From Sphaerisporangium rufum (lineage in GTDB: Bacteria; Actinomycetota; Actinomycetes; Streptosporangiales; Streptosporangiaceae), in assembly GCF_016863395.1 (NCBI RefSeq), contig NZ_BOOU01000053.1, forward strand, positions 142,522 to 206,521: DNA of 64,000 nucleotides, given 5' to 3'. Shown here one piece after another: positions 35,160 through 43,248 of this stretch (position 1 is its first letter; each line of letters begins with the position of its first letter). Under the pieces are notes generated by a model, which had not been told where the DNA came from, ran no database searches, and worked only from the letters and a program-made list of their open reading frames with translations. The translations under genes were made by a program, and so were the position numbers.

Positions 35160-36413
35160 ATGACGACCTCGACGATGCCCGGCGGCCCGGTGTTCACCGA
35201 CGCCGGGTTCCGGCGGCTGTTCGCCGCGGCCACCGCCAGCAGGCTGGGCACCTCGATCGGGCAGCTGGCGTTGCCGCTGACGGCGGTGGCGGCGCTCGGG
35301 GCGGGCCCCGGACAGGTCGGGGTGCTCGCTACGGCCGGCACGCTGGCGTTCCTGCTGATCGGCCTGCCCGCGGGTGCCTGGGTGGACCGCGTGCGGCGGC
35401 GGCCGGTGATGGTGGCGGCCGACCTGCTGCGGGCCGTACTGCTGGGTTCGGTACCGCTCGCCTGGTGGGCGGGGGCGCTCACCTTGAACCAGCTGTACGC
35501 GGTGGCGCTGCTGTGCGGGGCGGCCACGGTGTTCTTCGACGTCGCCGACCAGAGCTACCTGCCGCACCTGGTCGGGCCCGGGCGGTTGACGGCCGCCAAC
35601 ACCGCGCTGGTCAGCATGGACGCGGCCAACCAGCTCGCCGGCCGAGGCGTCGGCGGCCTGCTGGTGGAGCTGCTGTCGGCTCCGGTGGCCATCGCCGTGG
35701 ACGCGCTGAGCTTCATCTGGTCGGCGCTGTGCCTGCGCTCCATCCGCAGGCCCGAGCCACCGCCCGGCACGGCGAGGGCCGGCCTGGGCCGCGACATCGC
35801 CGAGGGCGTCCGCCTGGTGGCGCGCCACCCGGTCCTGCGGGTCTTCACCGCCGAGGGCGCGCTGACCAACCTGGGCTGCCAGATCGTGATGACGATGCTG
35901 CCCGTGCTGTTCCTCCAGGAACCGGGACTGTCCCCGCTGTGGCTCGGCGCGTTCCTCACCGCGGGCGGGGCCGGCTCCCTGCTCGGCTCGGCGGCCGCGC
36001 GCCGGCTGGCCCTGCGGCTGGGGGAGGGGCGGCTGATCCTGCTGACGAGCGTCGGGATCGTTCCCTTCCTGCCGTTGCTACCGCTGCTGGACGGCGGTGC
36101 CGGGCTCTGGGCGGCCGGGGCGGCGTGGACCGCGCTCACCGTCAAGGTCGGCGTCAGCAACGTGATCAAGGTGAGCTACCGGCAGCGGGTCACCCCCGAC
36201 CGGCTGCTCGGCCGGGTCGGGGCGACGATGCGTTTCCTGCTGACCGGGGCGCTGGCGATCGGCGCCGCGGCGTCCGGCCTGGTCGGTGAGCTGATCGGGG
36301 TACGGGCGGCGCTGTGGGCGGGTGCGGGCGTGCTGGCGGTGAGCTGCCTGCCGATCGTGTGCTCGCCGCTGCGGACGTCGCGTGACCTCCCGGCGGGGCA
36401 GGGGACGGCGTGA
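35160..36413 (+). CDS. MFS transporter (MFS_3/enterobactin-exporter-like)
   Basis: The 417-residue protein has twelve predicted helices, with signatures AGAWVDRVRRRPVMVAADLLRA after helix 2 and FFDVADQSYLPHLVG, typical of the MFS_3 group of macrolide and siderophore exporters. ADALSFIWSALCL is another group hallmark. It is divergent from the DUF5937-ArsR gene and probably controlled by it; efflux of a toxic compound is a reasonable but unproven role. Confidence 0.88.
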   Translation: MTTSTMPGGPVFTDAGFRRLFAAATASRLGTSIGQLALPLTAVAALGAGPGQVGVLATAGTLAFLLIGLPAGAWVDRVRRRPVMVAADLLRAVLLGSVPLAWWAGALTLNQLYAVALLCGAATVFFDVADQSYLPHLVGPGRLTAANTALVSMDAANQLAGRGVGGLLVELLSAPVAIAVDALSFIWSALCLRSIRRPEPPPGTARAGLGRDIAEGVRLVARHPVLRVFTAEGALTNLGCQIVMTMLPVLFLQEPGLSPLWLGAFLTAGGAGSLLGSAAARRLALRLGEGRLILLTSVGIVPFLPLLPLLDGGAGLWAAGAAWTALTVKVGVSNVIKVSYRQRVTPDRLLGRVGATMRFLLTGALAIGAAASGLVGELIGVRAALWAGAGVLAVSCLPIVCSPLRTSRDLPAGQGTA

Positions 36414-36506
36414 CCGCCCGCCGGCCGGACCTCCGCCCGCACGCCCTCCGGTGCCGGCGCGAAGGCGAGGACGAGCCCACATCCTGATCACGGATTCCCC
36501 TTACAG

Positions 36507-36556
36507 TCTCCATACATCTAAACATCTAGGGTCCTAGTACATTAGATGTATGGAGA
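36507..36556 (+). promoter_or_regulatory. Long dyad over the YtrA-operon promoter and start codon
   Basis: The 15-base arm ending CATCTAA (36507-36521) is repeated exactly in reverse complement at 36542-36556 (TTAGATGTATGGAGA). The 20-base centre holds CTAGG-GT-CCTAG (36526-36537). TACATT (36538-36543) lies six bases before the ATG at 36550, as a leaderless -10. The right arm covers -10, start site and first codons, while the left arm covers the -35 area. Autorepression by the GntR/YtrA product is the likely role. Confidence 0.75.
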
Positions 36557-36954
36557 AAGCCTTGATCGAGTTCTACCTCGACACCAGGTCCGGCGTCTCG
36601 CCGTACCAGCAGCTGGTCCAGCAGGTCCGGCACGCGCTGCGGCTCGGCCTGCTCGGCGAGGGCGACCAGTTGCCCACCGTCAAGGAGGTCGTCGCGCACC
36701 TGGCGATCAACCCCAACACCGTGTTGAAGGCCTATCGGGAGCTCGAGCACGAAGGCCTGGTCGCCGCCCGGCAGGGCGTCGGGACGTTCGTGACGGCGAC
36801 CCTGGCGGGCACCTCGCTGGCCGCGCACGGCCCGCTCCGCCTGGAGTTGCGGCGCTGGCTGGCCAAGGCCCGCCGGGCCGGCCTGGACGAGGAGAGCATC
36901 GAGGCCCTCTTCCTCACCACCTTTCGCACCCCCGCCCAGGAGGACATAGCGTGA
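36550..36954 (+). CDS. GntR-family regulator, YtrA subfamily
   Basis: The 134-residue protein is a short GntR regulator. It has a winged helix (YQQLVQQVRHALRLGLLGEGDQLPTVKEVV region, with INPNTVLKAYRELEHEG as recognition part) and a C-terminal dimerisation tail of only about 50 residues, which defines YtrA. Such regulators repress their own operon, usually with ABC transporter genes. The ATG lies inside the dyad and no ribosome site is upstream, so translation is probably leaderless. It overlaps the ATPase gene by four bases. Confidence 0.92.
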   Translation: MEKALIEFYLDTRSGVSPYQQLVQQVRHALRLGLLGEGDQLPTVKEVVAHLAINPNTVLKAYRELEHEGLVAARQGVGTFVTATLAGTSLAAHGPLRLELRRWLAKARRAGLDEESIEALFLTTFRTPAQEDIA

Positions 36955-37844
36955 ACACCGTCGTACAGGCCCGGCAGCTGGGCAAACGGTACGGCAGGCG
37001 ACGATGGGCGCTGCGCGACTGCACCGTCGACATCCCGGCCGGCCACGTCGTGGGGCTGGTCGGCCCCAACGGCGCGGGCAAGACCACGCTGCTGAAGCTG
37101 GCCGCCGGCCGGCTCGAACCGACGTCCGGCGCCATCACCGTGCTCGGCGGCCCGCCCGCCGACACCCCCGGGCAGCTCGCCCGGGTCGGCTTCGTCGCCC
37201 AGGACGCGCCCGTCTACACGCAGCTCACCGTCGCCGAGCACCTGCGGCTGGGCGCGCGCCTCAACCCGCGCTGGGACGCCGGCCTGGCGAGCGAGCGCGC
37301 CGCCCGGTTCGGCCTGACCCCCGCGCACCGGGCGGGACGGCTGTCGGGCGGCCAGCGCGCCCAGCTCGCGCTCACCCTCGGCCTGGCCAAGCGGCCCGAG
37401 CTGCTGATCCTCGACGAGCCGGTCGCCTCGCTGGACCCGCTGGCCCGCCGGGAGTTCATGCAAGGGCTGATGGAGGCCACCGCCGAGCACGCGTTCAGCG
37501 TGGTGCTCTCCTCCCACCTGGTGTCCGACCTGGAGCGGGTCTGCGACTTCCTGGTCGTCTTAGTCGACTCCCGGGTGCTGGTGGCCGGCGAGGTGGAGAC
37601 GCTGCTGGCCACCCATCACCGGCTCACCGGCCCGCGCCGCGACCCCGGCCGGCTGCCCGCCGGCCAGCAGGTGATCTGCGCGAGCCACACCGACCGGCAG
37701 AGCACGTACGTGGTGCGCACCGACGCGCCGATCCACGACCCCGCCTGGACCGTCACCCCGCTCGGCCTGGAGGACCTCGTCCTGGCCTACCTGGACCGGC
37801 GGCCCGCCGGCGACCCGCGGACCCCCCTGGCGGTGCGGCCATGA
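36951..37844 (+). CDS. ABC transporter ATPase
   Basis: The 297-residue ATPase has Walker A GPNGAGKTT, signature LSGGQRAQLALTLGLAK, Walker B ELLILDEPVASLD and switch histidine in SSHLVSDLERV. The C-terminal 70 residues form an extra domain seen in YtrB/BcrA-like exporters. It starts at GTG with AGGAGG eight bases upstream, overlapping the regulator stop. It energises the permease encoded next. Confidence 0.92.
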   Translation: MNTVVQARQLGKRYGRRRWALRDCTVDIPAGHVVGLVGPNGAGKTTLLKLAAGRLEPTSGAITVLGGPPADTPGQLARVGFVAQDAPVYTQLTVAEHLRLGARLNPRWDAGLASERAARFGLTPAHRAGRLSGGQRAQLALTLGLAKRPELLILDEPVASLDPLARREFMQGLMEATAEHAFSVVLSSHLVSDLERVCDFLVVLVDSRVLVAGEVETLLATHHRLTGPRRDPGRLPAGQQVICASHTDRQSTYVVRTDAPIHDPAWTVTPLGLEDLVLAYLDRRPAGDPRTPLAVRP

Positions 37845-38884
37845 TCTGGCTCACCTGGCGCCAGCTGCGCGGCTCGGCCATCGCGATGGCCGCCGTCCTC
37901 GCCGTCATCGGCGCCGTCCTGCTGCTGACCGGCCCCGGCATGGCGGCCCGCCACACCGCCGGGCTCGCCGACTGCGCCGCCCAGTCCACCTGCCTGCAGT
38001 TCTACGACCGGTTCTTCGGCGATTACGACACCCCCTTCCTGGCGGTCAGCCTCCTGGTGGTGCTGCTGCCCGCCTTCGCCGGGCTGTTCTGGGCCGCACC
38101 GATGATCACCCGCGAGCTGGAGGCGGGCACCCACCTGCTGGCCTGGTCCCAGAGCGTCACCCGGCGCCGCTGGCTTGCGGTCAAACTCGGGATCACCTGC
38201 CTGCTCGCCATGGCCGCCGCCTGCCTGTGCGGCCTGATGGTGACCTGGTGGTCGGGCCCGCTGGACGACTCGGCGCCGGCCGACCTCGCCCTGGTGGCAC
38301 CGCTGGTCTTCGGCGCCCGGGGCGTCGTTCCCATGGGGTACGCGGCCTTCGCCGTCGCCCTCGGGGTGGCGGTGGGCATGTTCGTGCGCCGCACCCTGCC
38401 CGCCATGGCGCTCACCCTGGCCGTCTTCGCCGCCGTGCAGATCGCCATGCCGCTGCTGGTCCGGCCGCACCTGATGGCCCCGGTCACCTCGACCTTCGAG
38501 ATCGGCCCGGCGAACGTGGAGGGCATCAGCGTCGACCGCGACGGCGGCGGAACCCCGCGCATCCGCCTGAAGTCGGTCACGCCCGGCCACCCGGGTTCCT
38601 GGGTCCTGGCCAACGGCATCCTCGACCCGGCGGGACGGCCGCTCGCCGACGACGGCGGGGGATCCGCGGTGCCGGTCTCCACCACCTCCGGACCCTGCGC
38701 GCCCGGGGCGGCGTTCGGGGCGTGCACGACCGAGATCAACCGGCTCGGCTACCGGCAGCGGGCCACCTTCCATCCGCTCGAGCGGTTCTGGCCCCTGCAG
38801 TGGATCGAGACCGGGATCTACGCCGCGCTCGCCCTCGGCCTCGCCGGGTCGTCCTTCTGGGCCATCCGCAGACGCCTGTCGTGA
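37841..38884 (+). CDS. ABC transporter permease (ABC-2 type)
   Basis: The 347-residue protein has about six membrane helices, with an extracytoplasmic section of about 130 residues (residues 200-325) between the last two. The opening MIWLTWRQLRGSAI and the segment ELEAGTHLLAWSQSVTRRRW are typical of the actinobacterial ABC-2 permeases paired with YtrA regulators. It overlaps both neighbours (ATGA and GTGA). The large loop is a possible contact for the lipoproteins encoded downstream. Confidence 0.88.
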   Translation: MIWLTWRQLRGSAIAMAAVLAVIGAVLLLTGPGMAARHTAGLADCAAQSTCLQFYDRFFGDYDTPFLAVSLLVVLLPAFAGLFWAAPMITRELEAGTHLLAWSQSVTRRRWLAVKLGITCLLAMAAACLCGLMVTWWSGPLDDSAPADLALVAPLVFGARGVVPMGYAAFAVALGVAVGMFVRRTLPAMALTLAVFAAVQIAMPLLVRPHLMAPVTSTFEIGPANVEGISVDRDGGGTPRIRLKSVTPGHPGSWVLANGILDPAGRPLADDGGGSAVPVSTTSGPCAPGAAFGACTTEINRLGYRQRATFHPLERFWPLQWIETGIYAALALGLAGSSFWAIRRRLS

Positions 38885-40281
38885 GCGGCATCAGGTCGGC
38901 GGCCGCCGGGATCGCCCTGGTACTGGCCGCCGGCTGTACGGCCCCGGCCGCGCCGCGCGCCCAGGCGAGCCCGCAGAGCACGGTCTGCCCGGCGCCCGCA
39001 GGCGCCCCCGGGCCGGAGACCGCCACCACCGTCGAGGTGATCGAGCAGGTGTACTTCTGCATCCTCGGCACCTACTACAGCGGCGCCACGCTGGACGCCC
39101 GCCTGCTGCTGACCGCCGCGTTCACCGCCCTGACCCGGGAGCTGAACCGCGCCGGGCGCGAGGTCGCCGGGGCGGTCATGCCGCCGCTGACCGGCGACCG
39201 TCAGGCCGACTGGGCCGCCTTCGCGGCGGCCTGGCGGACCACCACCGGCCAGGTGCCCGGCCTGCGCGACCGGCTGGCCGTGGCCACCGTGGAGGCCATG
39301 GTCGCCGCCCTGGACGACGACCACGCCCGATGGACGCACGGTCTCAAGCGGCCGCCCGGATACTACGACGGCGACGGCTACGGCCTCGGCCTGCGCGCCA
39401 GTGCCCGCAGGCCCGACGCCGCGCTGCCTCCGCTGTTCGTCACCGCGGTGGAGGGCGGCGCGGCGCGGGCGGCCGGGCTGCGCCCGGGGGACATCATCGA
39501 GTCGGTCGACGGATCGGCGCCCTTCATCGGCGGGCGGGCCACCGCCGCCGCGATCGACGCCCTGTATCCGAGCTACCCGCAGGCGGCCCCGGTCCGGCTG
39601 CGGATGCTCCGGCGGTCCACCGGCCGCCGCTGGAACGTGACCCTCAAGCCCGGCCTGTACCCGCGAGACCCCGCCACCCTGCGCGCGGTCACCGGCAGGC
39701 CGCTCGCCCGCGGCGTCGCCTACGTGCGGCTCACCGGGTTCTCCGGCGACGCCGCCGACCGGGTCCTTCGGGAGATCGCCCGGATGCGCGCCGGCCGCAC
39801 GCTCACCGGCGTCCTGCTGGACCTGCGCGGCAACGGCGGCGGAAGCCCGGCCGAGGCGATCCGGCTGCTGAGCGCCTTCGTGCACGGCAAGGTCACCGCC
39901 TACCTGTGCACGGCGGCCGGCGCCTGCCAGGCCGCGCGGACCGACGACACCGTAGAGCTGCTCGGCCTGCCGCTGGTGGTGCTCGTCGACGGCGGCTGCG
40001 CCTCGGCGTGCGAGCACTTCAGCTCCGCGGTCAAGGACCTGCGCGCCGGCCGGCTGGTCGGCACCCGGACCGCCGGGGCGGTCTCCGGCCCCGCCGAACC
40101 CCACCTGCTCGCCGACAACACCGTGCTCACCTTGCCCGCCCGCCACCACCTCGGGCCCGGCCGCGAGGTGGTCGACCGGATCGGCGTGCCGCCCGACCAC
40201 CATGTGCCCCTGACCGCGAAGGACGCGGCCGCCGGGCGCGACCCGGCACTGGAGCGGGCGCTGAGCCTGCTGCACGAGTGA
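38881..40281 (+). CDS. S41-family peptidase lipoprotein with PDZ domain
   Basis: The 466-residue protein starts at GTG overlapping the permease stop. A short signal ends in the lipobox LAAGC (Cys19). A helical section is followed by a PDZ-like domain (VEGGAARAAGLRPGDIIESV) and an S41 tail-specific-protease core with VLLDLRGNGGGSPAEA and the nucleophile serine region GGCASACEHF, followed by a lysine in SSAVKDLRAG. It should act outside the membrane. Its place in an ABC operon suggests it processes a transported or surface substrate. Confidence 0.86.
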   Translation: MSGIRSAAAGIALVLAAGCTAPAAPRAQASPQSTVCPAPAGAPGPETATTVEVIEQVYFCILGTYYSGATLDARLLLTAAFTALTRELNRAGREVAGAVMPPLTGDRQADWAAFAAAWRTTTGQVPGLRDRLAVATVEAMVAALDDDHARWTHGLKRPPGYYDGDGYGLGLRASARRPDAALPPLFVTAVEGGAARAAGLRPGDIIESVDGSAPFIGGRATAAAIDALYPSYPQAAPVRLRMLRRSTGRRWNVTLKPGLYPRDPATLRAVTGRPLARGVAYVRLTGFSGDAADRVLREIARMRAGRTLTGVLLDLRGNGGGSPAEAIRLLSAFVHGKVTAYLCTAAGACQAARTDDTVELLGLPLVVLVDGGCASACEHFSSAVKDLRAGRLVGTRTAGAVSGPAEPHLLADNTVLTLPARHHLGPGREVVDRIGVPPDHHVPLTAKDAAAGRDPALERALSLLHE

Positions 40282-40294
40282 AACGGACCCCGCG

Positions 40295-41446
40295 ATGAGA
40301 AAGATCCTCGCGCTCGCCGCCGGACTGGCCGCCCTGGCGGCGTCCGGCTGCGCCGCGCCCGCGCCGCCCCGGGCGGCCGCCGTCCCGCCGGCGCCGGTCC
40401 CCGCCACCCTGCCCGCGCCCGCCGGTGGACGGCCGGTCGGCACCACGGTGGTCTACCTGAAGGACACCTCCCGCCGGGACCCATGGAACCCCGACGCCGA
40501 GGCCCGGGAGCTGAAGGTCACCTTGTGGTATCCGGCCGCGCGGCGGGACGGGCCGCGGGCGCCGTACATGTCGCCCAGGGAGTCGGAGCTGACTCTGAAA
40601 GGCCTGCGAGCCGCCGGCGTGCCGGCCGACATGCTGCACCGGACGTGGACCAACGCCGTCGCCGGCGCCGTCCCCGCCGGGCGGCGGCTCCCGCTGGTGG
40701 TGCTCTCGCCCGGCTTCACCAAGCCGGTGAGCACGCTGACCTCCCTGGCCGAGGACCTGGCCGCCCGGGGGTACGTGGTGGCCGGAATCGACCACCCTTA
40801 CGAGAACCACGCCACCACCCTGCCCGGCGGGCGGATCGCCGAGTGCCTGGCCTGCGACGTCGACTCCGACCCGGGCTTCGGCACCGGGCTGGTGCAGGGG
40901 CGGGCGGCCGACGTCTCCTTCGTGCTGGACCGGCTGCCCGCGGCGTGGCGGGGCGCCGGGCGGATCGACCGCGAAAGGATCGCCATGGTGGGCCAGTCGA
41001 TCGGCGGGGCCGCCGCGCTGGCGGCCATGGTGAAGGACCCCCGGGTGCGGGCCGGTGTCGACCTGGACGGCACCACCTACGCCCGGATCTCGGGCGGCGG
41101 GCTGCCGCGGCCGTTCATGTTCGTCGGCAACCCGCGGCACACCCCGGGCGGCGCCGACAACTCCTGGGACCGGGACTGGAGGCTGCTGACCGGGTGGAAG
41201 CGGTGGCTGGTGGTGTCGGGCGCCGAGCACGGCTCGTTCACCGACGCCCCGCTGCTGGCCGGCGCGCTCGGCCTCACCCCCGCCCCCGGCACGCTCCCAG
41301 CGGCGCGCGCCGCCGAGATCACCCGTACCTACGTGGCGGCCTTCCTCGACCGGCACCTGAGGTCGCGGCCGCAACCGCTGCTGGACGGGCCGTCACCGCG
41401 CTACGCCGAGGTGGCGTTCTGCCCGGACGCCTGCCACGGGTCCTGA
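40295..41446 (+). CDS. Lipoprotein alpha/beta hydrolase, PAF-acetylhydrolase-like
   Basis: The 383-residue protein has a signal ending near AASGC (Cys19), a weak lipobox. The hydrolase domain has VVLSPGFTKP, the elbow VGQSIGG, an aspartate in GVDLDGTTY and the histidine in GAEHGSFTD. This order matches the platelet-activating-factor acetylhydrolase/dienelactone-like family of actinobacterial exported esterases. It begins 13 bp after the protease gene and closes the operon. Confidence 0.84.
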   Translation: MRKILALAAGLAALAASGCAAPAPPRAAAVPPAPVPATLPAPAGGRPVGTTVVYLKDTSRRDPWNPDAEARELKVTLWYPAARRDGPRAPYMSPRESELTLKGLRAAGVPADMLHRTWTNAVAGAVPAGRRLPLVVLSPGFTKPVSTLTSLAEDLAARGYVVAGIDHPYENHATTLPGGRIAECLACDVDSDPGFGTGLVQGRAADVSFVLDRLPAAWRGAGRIDRERIAMVGQSIGGAAALAAMVKDPRVRAGVDLDGTTYARISGGGLPRPFMFVGNPRHTPGGADNSWDRDWRLLTGWKRWLVVSGAEHGSFTDAPLLAGALGLTPAPGTLPAARAAEITRTYVAAFLDRHLRSRPQPLLDGPSPRYAEVAFCPDACHGS

Positions 41447-41506
41447 GGACGTGGGCGTGCACGCCGGCGTCGCTGCCGCAGGCGGTTCCACCACGCCGCG
41501 TCCGCC

Positions 41507-41542
41507 GCGAGGTCCGCCGCGAGGTCCGCCGCGAGGTCCGCC
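41507..41542. repeat. Three tandem dodecamers
   Basis: GCGAGGTCCGCC occurs three times in tandem (41507-41542), with partial copies on each side. It lies between the convergent hydrolase (ends 41446) and ECF42 sigma (ends 41576) genes. It is a simple repeat without a recognised function. Confidence 0.8.
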
Positions 41543-41575
41543 GTGCGGTGGCGCCGCGGGTCCGGTGGACCGCGC

Positions 41576-42721
41576 TCAAGCGCGCGGCCGCGCGTTGAGC
41601 CGGGCGGCCTGCCGGGTGAGATGCTCACGTTCGGCCAGGCTCGGCGCCTTGGCGGCGGCTTCGGCGTACAGGCGGGCCGCGGTCACCGGGTCGCCGTCGC
41701 GTTCGTGCAGGTAGGCGGCGACGGCGGTGTGCCGGGGCAGCGCGGGGTCGAGACCGGCCAGCGCGGCCAAGCCGGCCCGCGCGCCGTCGGCCTCGCCGAC
41801 CGCGACGGCCCGGTTGAGGCGGGCCACCGGGCTGCCGGTGAGGCGTACCAACTCGTCGTACCACTCGACGATCTGCACCCAGTCGGTCTCGGCGGCCGTC
41901 CGCGCGTCGGCGTGCAGCGCGGCGATGGCGGCCTGGGCCTGGTACTCGCCCAGCCAATCGCGGGCCAGGGCCGCCTGCAGGACGTCGACGCCCTCGGCGA
42001 TGAGGCGGGTGTCCCACCGGCCGCGGTCCTGCTCGGCGAGCGGCACGAGCCTGCCGTCCGTGGTGGTGCGTGCCGCGCGCCGCGCGTGGTGCAGCAGCAT
42101 GAGCGCGAGCAGGCCCGCGACCTCCTCGTCGCCGGTCATCGCGGCCAGCTGGCGGGTGAGCCGGATCGCCTCGGCGGCCAGGTCGACGTCGCCGGAGTAG
42201 CCTTCGTTGAAGACCAGGTAGAGGACGCGCAGCACCGTGGCGAGGTCACCGGGCCGGTCGAACCGGACGCCGGCGACGGCGCGCTTGGCCCGGCTGATCC
42301 GCTGGGCCATGGTCGCCTCCGGCACCAGGTAGGCCTGCGCGATCTGCCGGGTGGTCAGGCCGCCGACCGCCCGCAGCGTGAGCGCGACGGCCGACGCCGG
42401 GGTCAGGGACGGGTGCGCGCACAGGAAGTACAGCCGCAGCGTGTCGTCGCCCGCCCGGCCCGGGCCCGGCACCGGCTCGCCGTCCGCGCGTATCTCGCGG
42501 TTGCGCCGCGAGGTCTCGGCGCGGGCGGCGTCCAGGAACTTGCGCCAGGCCACGGTGATCAGCCAGCCCTTGGGGTCGTGCGGTGGGCCGGCCGGCCAGG
42601 TGCGTACCGCCTCGACCAGGGCGTCCTGGACGGCGTCCTCGGCCGCCGCGAAGTCGGCTCCGCGACGGACGAGAACACCGATCACCACCGGGACCAGGTC
42701 CCGCAGCAGGGAACCGTTCAC
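41576..42721 (-). CDS. ECF42-type sigma factor with C-terminal TPR-like domain
   Basis: The 381-residue protein has ECF regions 2 (AEDAVQDALVEAVRTWP) and 4 (GLTTRQIAQAYLVPEATMAQRISRAKR), then about 200 residues of helical repeats (DUF6596 and TPR-like), the known layout of the ECF42 group. The GTG start overlaps the stop of the DGPF gene by four bases. ECF42 factors are normally encoded beside DGPF-domain proteins and lack an anti-sigma factor, as here. The upstream promoter of the pair matches the reported ECF42 motif. Confidence 0.92.
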   Translation of the reverse strand: MNGSLLRDLVPVVIGVLVRRGADFAAAEDAVQDALVEAVRTWPAGPPHDPKGWLITVAWRKFLDAARAETSRRNREIRADGEPVPGPGRAGDDTLRLYFLCAHPSLTPASAVALTLRAVGGLTTRQIAQAYLVPEATMAQRISRAKRAVAGVRFDRPGDLATVLRVLYLVFNEGYSGDVDLAAEAIRLTRQLAAMTGDEEVAGLLALMLLHHARRAARTTTDGRLVPLAEQDRGRWDTRLIAEGVDVLQAALARDWLGEYQAQAAIAALHADARTAAETDWVQIVEWYDELVRLTGSPVARLNRAVAVGEADGARAGLAALAGLDPALPRHTAVAAYLHERDGDPVTAARLYAEAAAKAPSLAEREHLTRQAARLNARPRA

Positions 42722-43125
42722 TCGGTCACCGTGGGCGGATCGGCCAGGAAGGGCCGCACCTCCAGCCACTCCTGGATCGGCCTCCCGCCGGCCCCCGGCG
42801 CCGCCGACAGCTCGCCGGCCACCTCCAGCGCCCGCTCGTAGGTCTCGACATCGATCACCATCCAGCCGGCGATCAGGTCCTTGGTCTCGGCGAACGGGCC
42901 GTCGGTGACCGGCGGCCGTCCCGCGCCGTCATGGCGGACGAACGTCCCCTCCGGCGAGAGCGCCTGCCCGTCGACGAACTCGCCGGTGCCCTCCAACCGG
43001 GCGGCCCAGTCCCGCATGAAACGCATGTGAGCCGAGACCTCCTGCGGCGTCCACTGCTCCATCGGCACCTCGTTGACCGGCGCCGGCCCGCCCCGGTAGT
43101 GCTTGAGCAGCAGGTACTTGGCCAT
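42718..43125 (-). CDS. DGPF-domain (YCII-related) protein
   Basis: The 135-residue protein has the YCII-like fold and the family motif VTDGPFAETKDLIAGWMVID. Such proteins are linked to ECF42 sigma factors by conserved gene order; their biochemical role is not settled. GAGGAG precedes the ATG. It is translationally coupled to the sigma factor gene, and both are read from the promoter at 43176-43202. Confidence 0.92.
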   Translation of the reverse strand: MAKYLLLKHYRGGPAPVNEVPMEQWTPQEVSAHMRFMRDWAARLEGTGEFVDGQALSPEGTFVRHDGAGRPPVTDGPFAETKDLIAGWMVIDVETYERALEVAGELSAAPGAGGRPIQEWLEVRPFLADPPTVTE

Positions 43126-43175
43126 CGTCTTCTCCTCGCGTGCGGCACGCCCATTGTGGCGGTGTCCGTCTCGGG

Positions 43176-43202
43176 GACGGAACCACTCGCGGTTTCTCGA
43201 CA
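43176..43202 (-). promoter_or_regulatory. ECF42-type promoter of the DGPF-sigma operon
   Basis: On the minus strand TGTCGA (43202-43197) and CGTC (43179-43176) are separated by 17 bases. This agrees with the TGTCGA / CGA-or-CGTC type motif I recall being reported for ECF42 factors, and predicts autoregulation by the sigma factor encoded here. The leader to the ATG would be about 45 bases. Confidence 0.65.
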
Positions 43203-43248
43203 TCCCCACCGGAGGTTCCCGGCACGACCGCCCGGCCGCGGGCGCCGG

